Source: an uncultured Clostridia bacterium (GTDB lineage Bacteria > Bacillota > Clostridia > Christensenellales > Aristaeellaceae). Taken from it: a stretch of DNA of 6,492 bases. A model generated the notes under the pieces. That model saw only the letters and a program-made list of their open reading frames with translations, was not told the DNA's origin and did not search any database. Both the position numbers and the translations under genes were made by a program. Location: contig CAKUAV010000158.1 in assembly GCA_934636425.1 (NCBI GenBank), positions 1-6,492 of the forward strand, in the 5' to 3' direction. This document shows, piece after piece, positions 5,282 to 6,492 of the stretch. The first letter of the stretch is position 1. Each line of letters starts with the position of its first letter.

Positions 5282-6157
5282 ATGGACACGAAAAAGTATG
5301 AAGTTTTCGAAAAGACCGTTGACTGCGCGTCGCTGACCCGCGCGGCGGAGGAGCTGGGGCTGACTCAGTCGGGCGTGAGCCACATAATCGCTTCCATAGA
5401 GAGCGAGCTTCAGCTGCCGCTGCTCAAGCGCACGCGCGCGGGGGCGCGGCTCACGCCGGAGGGCGAGCGGCTGATGCCCTTCATACGCGAGATCGCGCGG
5501 CAGGAAAGGCTGATGCGCGCCGCGGCGGAGGATATGCGCACTCAGGTGAGCGGCACGATCCGCATCGGCACGTTCACCTCGGTGGCCACGCACTGGCTGC
5601 CGGCGATGATGATGCGCTTTCAGCAGGAATACCCGCAGGCGGACTTTCAGCTGTTCAACGGCGATTATCACGATGTGGAGAACTGGGCGAGCGACGGCAG
5701 CGTCGATCTCGCATTCATCGCGCTGCCCGCGCCGCTCAAGTGCCGCTGCCTGCCGCTGTACAACGATCCGCTGGTCGCCGTGCTGCCCAAGGGGCACCCG
5801 CTGTGCGCGCAGTCGGTCTGCCGCGTGGAGGACGTGGCGAAGGAATCGTTCATATCGCTGCTCGAATCGTCCAACCACGACGCGCGGCGCGCTCTGGAGA
5901 CCGTGGGCATGAAGCCGAACGTCCGCTTCCGCACGAAGGACGACTATGCGGCCATCGCCATGGTGCGTCAGGGGCTGGGCGTGAGCATCATGCCGTCGCT
6001 TCTGCTGCGCGGCAACGGCGAGGGCATCGAAATTCGCCCGATCGACCCGCCGGCCAGCCGCACGATCGCGCTGGCCATCCCCGCGCCCGATCCCAGCGCG
6101 GCCACGCGCCGCTTCGCCGATTTCGCCGCGGCATGGGTGAAGGAGAACGCAGGCTGA
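5282..6157 (+). CDS. LysR-type transcriptional regulator
   Basis: The protein is 291 residues, typical for the LysR family. The N-terminal winged helix-turn-helix is clear: YEVFEKTVDCASLTRAAEEL (6-25), then LTQSGVSHIIASIESEL (27-43) as the recognition region, followed by the LTPEG wing (58-62). A linker helix spans about 63-90. The effector-binding domain runs from about 92 (GTIRIGTF) to the end, with the usual VDLAFIALP (150-158), DPLVAVLPKGHPL (171-183) and QGLGVSIMPS (239-249) strands. The inducer is not evident from sequence; proline or a related compound is an inference from the divergent putP. I chose the ATG at 5282, which gives the standard N-terminus; AAGGGGG sits 11 nt upstream, somewhat far. 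An in-frame ATG at 5237 lacks any ribosome binding site. The stop codon lies inside the first unit of the 129-bp repeat array. Confidence 0.93.
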   Translation: MDTKKYEVFEKTVDCASLTRAAEELGLTQSGVSHIIASIESELQLPLLKRTRAGARLTPEGERLMPFIREIARQERLMRAAAEDMRTQVSGTIRIGTFTSVATHWLPAMMMRFQQEYPQADFQLFNGDYHDVENWASDGSVDLAFIALPAPLKCRCLPLYNDPLVAVLPKGHPLCAQSVCRVEDVAKESFISLLESSNHDARRALETVGMKPNVRFRTKDDYAAIAMVRQGLGVSIMPSLLLRGNGEGIEIRPIDPPASRTIALAIPAPDPSAATRRFADFAAAWVKENAG

Positions 6158-6191
6158 GCCTGCATCCACTTGCTGCCGGCAGGTACCACAC

Positions 6192-6226
6192 GACCTGCCC
6201 GACCATAAGTCGGAATCGGGCAGGTC
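6192..6226. repeat. Nested hairpin in repeat copy 1
   Basis: GACCTGCCCGA (6192-6202) pairs with TCGGGCAGGTC (6216-6226), an 11-bp stem. The interior allows a competing CCGAC/GTCGG pairing around CATAA, so two mutually exclusive folds exist. Confidence 0.75.
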
Positions 6227-6320
6227 TCCGATAGTGCGGAGTCGGTGCTGCTAAAAGCATTTGTCAGCGCTGACGCGGCAGGCTGTGCCTGCACCCACTT
6301 GCTGCCGCCGGATACCACAC

Positions 6321-6355
6321 GACCTGCCCGACCATAGGTCGGAGCCGGGCAGGTC
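6321..6355. repeat. Nested hairpin in repeat copy 2
   Basis: GACCTGCCCG (6321-6330) pairs with CGGGCAGGTC (6346-6355), a 10-bp stem; the next position is an A/C mismatch. The competing inner fold CCGACC-ATA-GGTCGG is one base pair longer than in copy 1. Confidence 0.75.
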
Positions 6356-6449
6356 TCCGATAGTGCGGAGTCGGTGCTGCTAAAAGCGTTTGTCCGCGCT
6401 GACGCGGCAGGCTGAGCCTGCACCCACTTGCTGCCGCCGGATACCACAC

Positions 6450-6484
6450 GACCTGCCCGACCATAGGTCGGAGTCGGGCAGGTC
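6450..6484. repeat. Nested hairpin in repeat copy 3
   Basis: GACCTGCCCGAC (6450-6461) pairs perfectly with GTCGGGCAGGTC (6473-6484), a 12-bp stem, the best formed of the three. The inner alternative CCGACC-ATA-GGTCGG is also intact. Confidence 0.75.
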
Positions 6485-6492
6485 TCCGATAG

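Larger units (their letters stand above)
6149..6492. repeat. 129-bp direct tandem repeat array, 2.7 copies visible
   Basis: Units begin with GGCTG at 6152, 6281 and 6410, exactly 129 bp apart. Similarity starts a few bases earlier, at 6149. The third copy is cut by the window edge after 83 bp. Copies 1 and 2 differ at about 11 of 129 positions; copies 2 and 3 differ at two of the 83 visible. Each unit holds a dyad GCAGGC/GCCTGC, a long hairpin with ACCTGCCCG arms, a CTCCG/CGGAG hairpin, and a short dyad before the next unit. The array starts at the lysR stop codon. Because 129 is a multiple of three, minus-strand frames stay open through it, but I do not regard them as genes. Identity unknown; it could be an intergenic repeat family or a repeated structured RNA. 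Confidence 0.93.

Noticed and set aside
5243..6169. Minus-strand open frame of 308 codons opposite lysR
   Set aside because: It is the antisense shadow of a clear LysR protein. The composition is arginine/histidine-rich and there is no ribosome binding site.
5968..6447. Minus-strand protein with 43-residue repeats across the 129-bp array
   Set aside because: The repeat unit is a multiple of three, so frames stay open automatically; two minus-strand frames are open at once. The frame then runs into antisense lysR. No start with a ribosome binding site is visible, and the DNA is better explained by inverted repeats.

Overview
The window reads as chromosomal DNA from a GC-rich, low-motility-of-content 'housekeeping' region of a Bacillota (probably clostridial) bacterium. 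This lineage call is an inference. It rests on purine-rich Shine-Dalgarno sites, near-consensus sigma-70/SigA promoters, a Val-Asp-Phe-Gly tRNA cluster, and a small phasin-like protein encoded just upstream of an AarF/UbiB kinase. No phage, transposase, CRISPR or plasmid gene is visible.

Layout. (1) 1-320: four minus-strand tRNA genes, transcribed in the order Val(TAC), Asp(GTC), Phe(GAA), Gly(GCC), from a strong promoter at 379-407 with an A/T-rich upstream tract. The last tRNA touches the left edge. (2) 421-1052: about 630 bases with no convincing gene. They hold a 44-bp-period tandem duplication (581-666), inverted repeats, and a two-hairpin element (925-975). (3) 1053-2639, minus: an AarF/UbiB (ABC1) atypical kinase with two C-terminal membrane helices and its own extended -10 promoter. 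(4) 2670-3052: a GC-rich gap with hairpins and no gene. (5) 3053-3481, minus: a 142-residue phasin-like protein with an unusual cysteine-rich acidic tail. (6) 3586-3626: a strong terminator closing putP. (7) 3630-5156, minus: PutP, a Na+/proline symporter. (8) 5157-5281: a divergent control region. A perfect-consensus plus-strand promoter (for lysR) and a minus-strand promoter (for putP) overlap at their -10 boxes, with two TTCA-N4-TGA dyads. (9) 5282-6157, plus: a LysR-type regulator. (10) 6149-6492: nearly three copies of a 129-bp direct repeat rich in inverted repeats, starting exactly at the lysR stop codon and running off the right edge.

How the parts work together. The lysR-putP pair is a classic divergent LysR-type module: the regulator probably controls its own expression and that of the neighbouring proline transporter from the shared promoter region. 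The phasin-like/AarF pair may form a second functional unit at the membrane, but the 413-nt gap and separate promoter mean they need not be one operon. The most unusual material is the 129-bp structured tandem repeat, the overlapping divergent promoter, the cysteine-rich phasin tail, and a tRNA-Gly with C instead of U at position 55.
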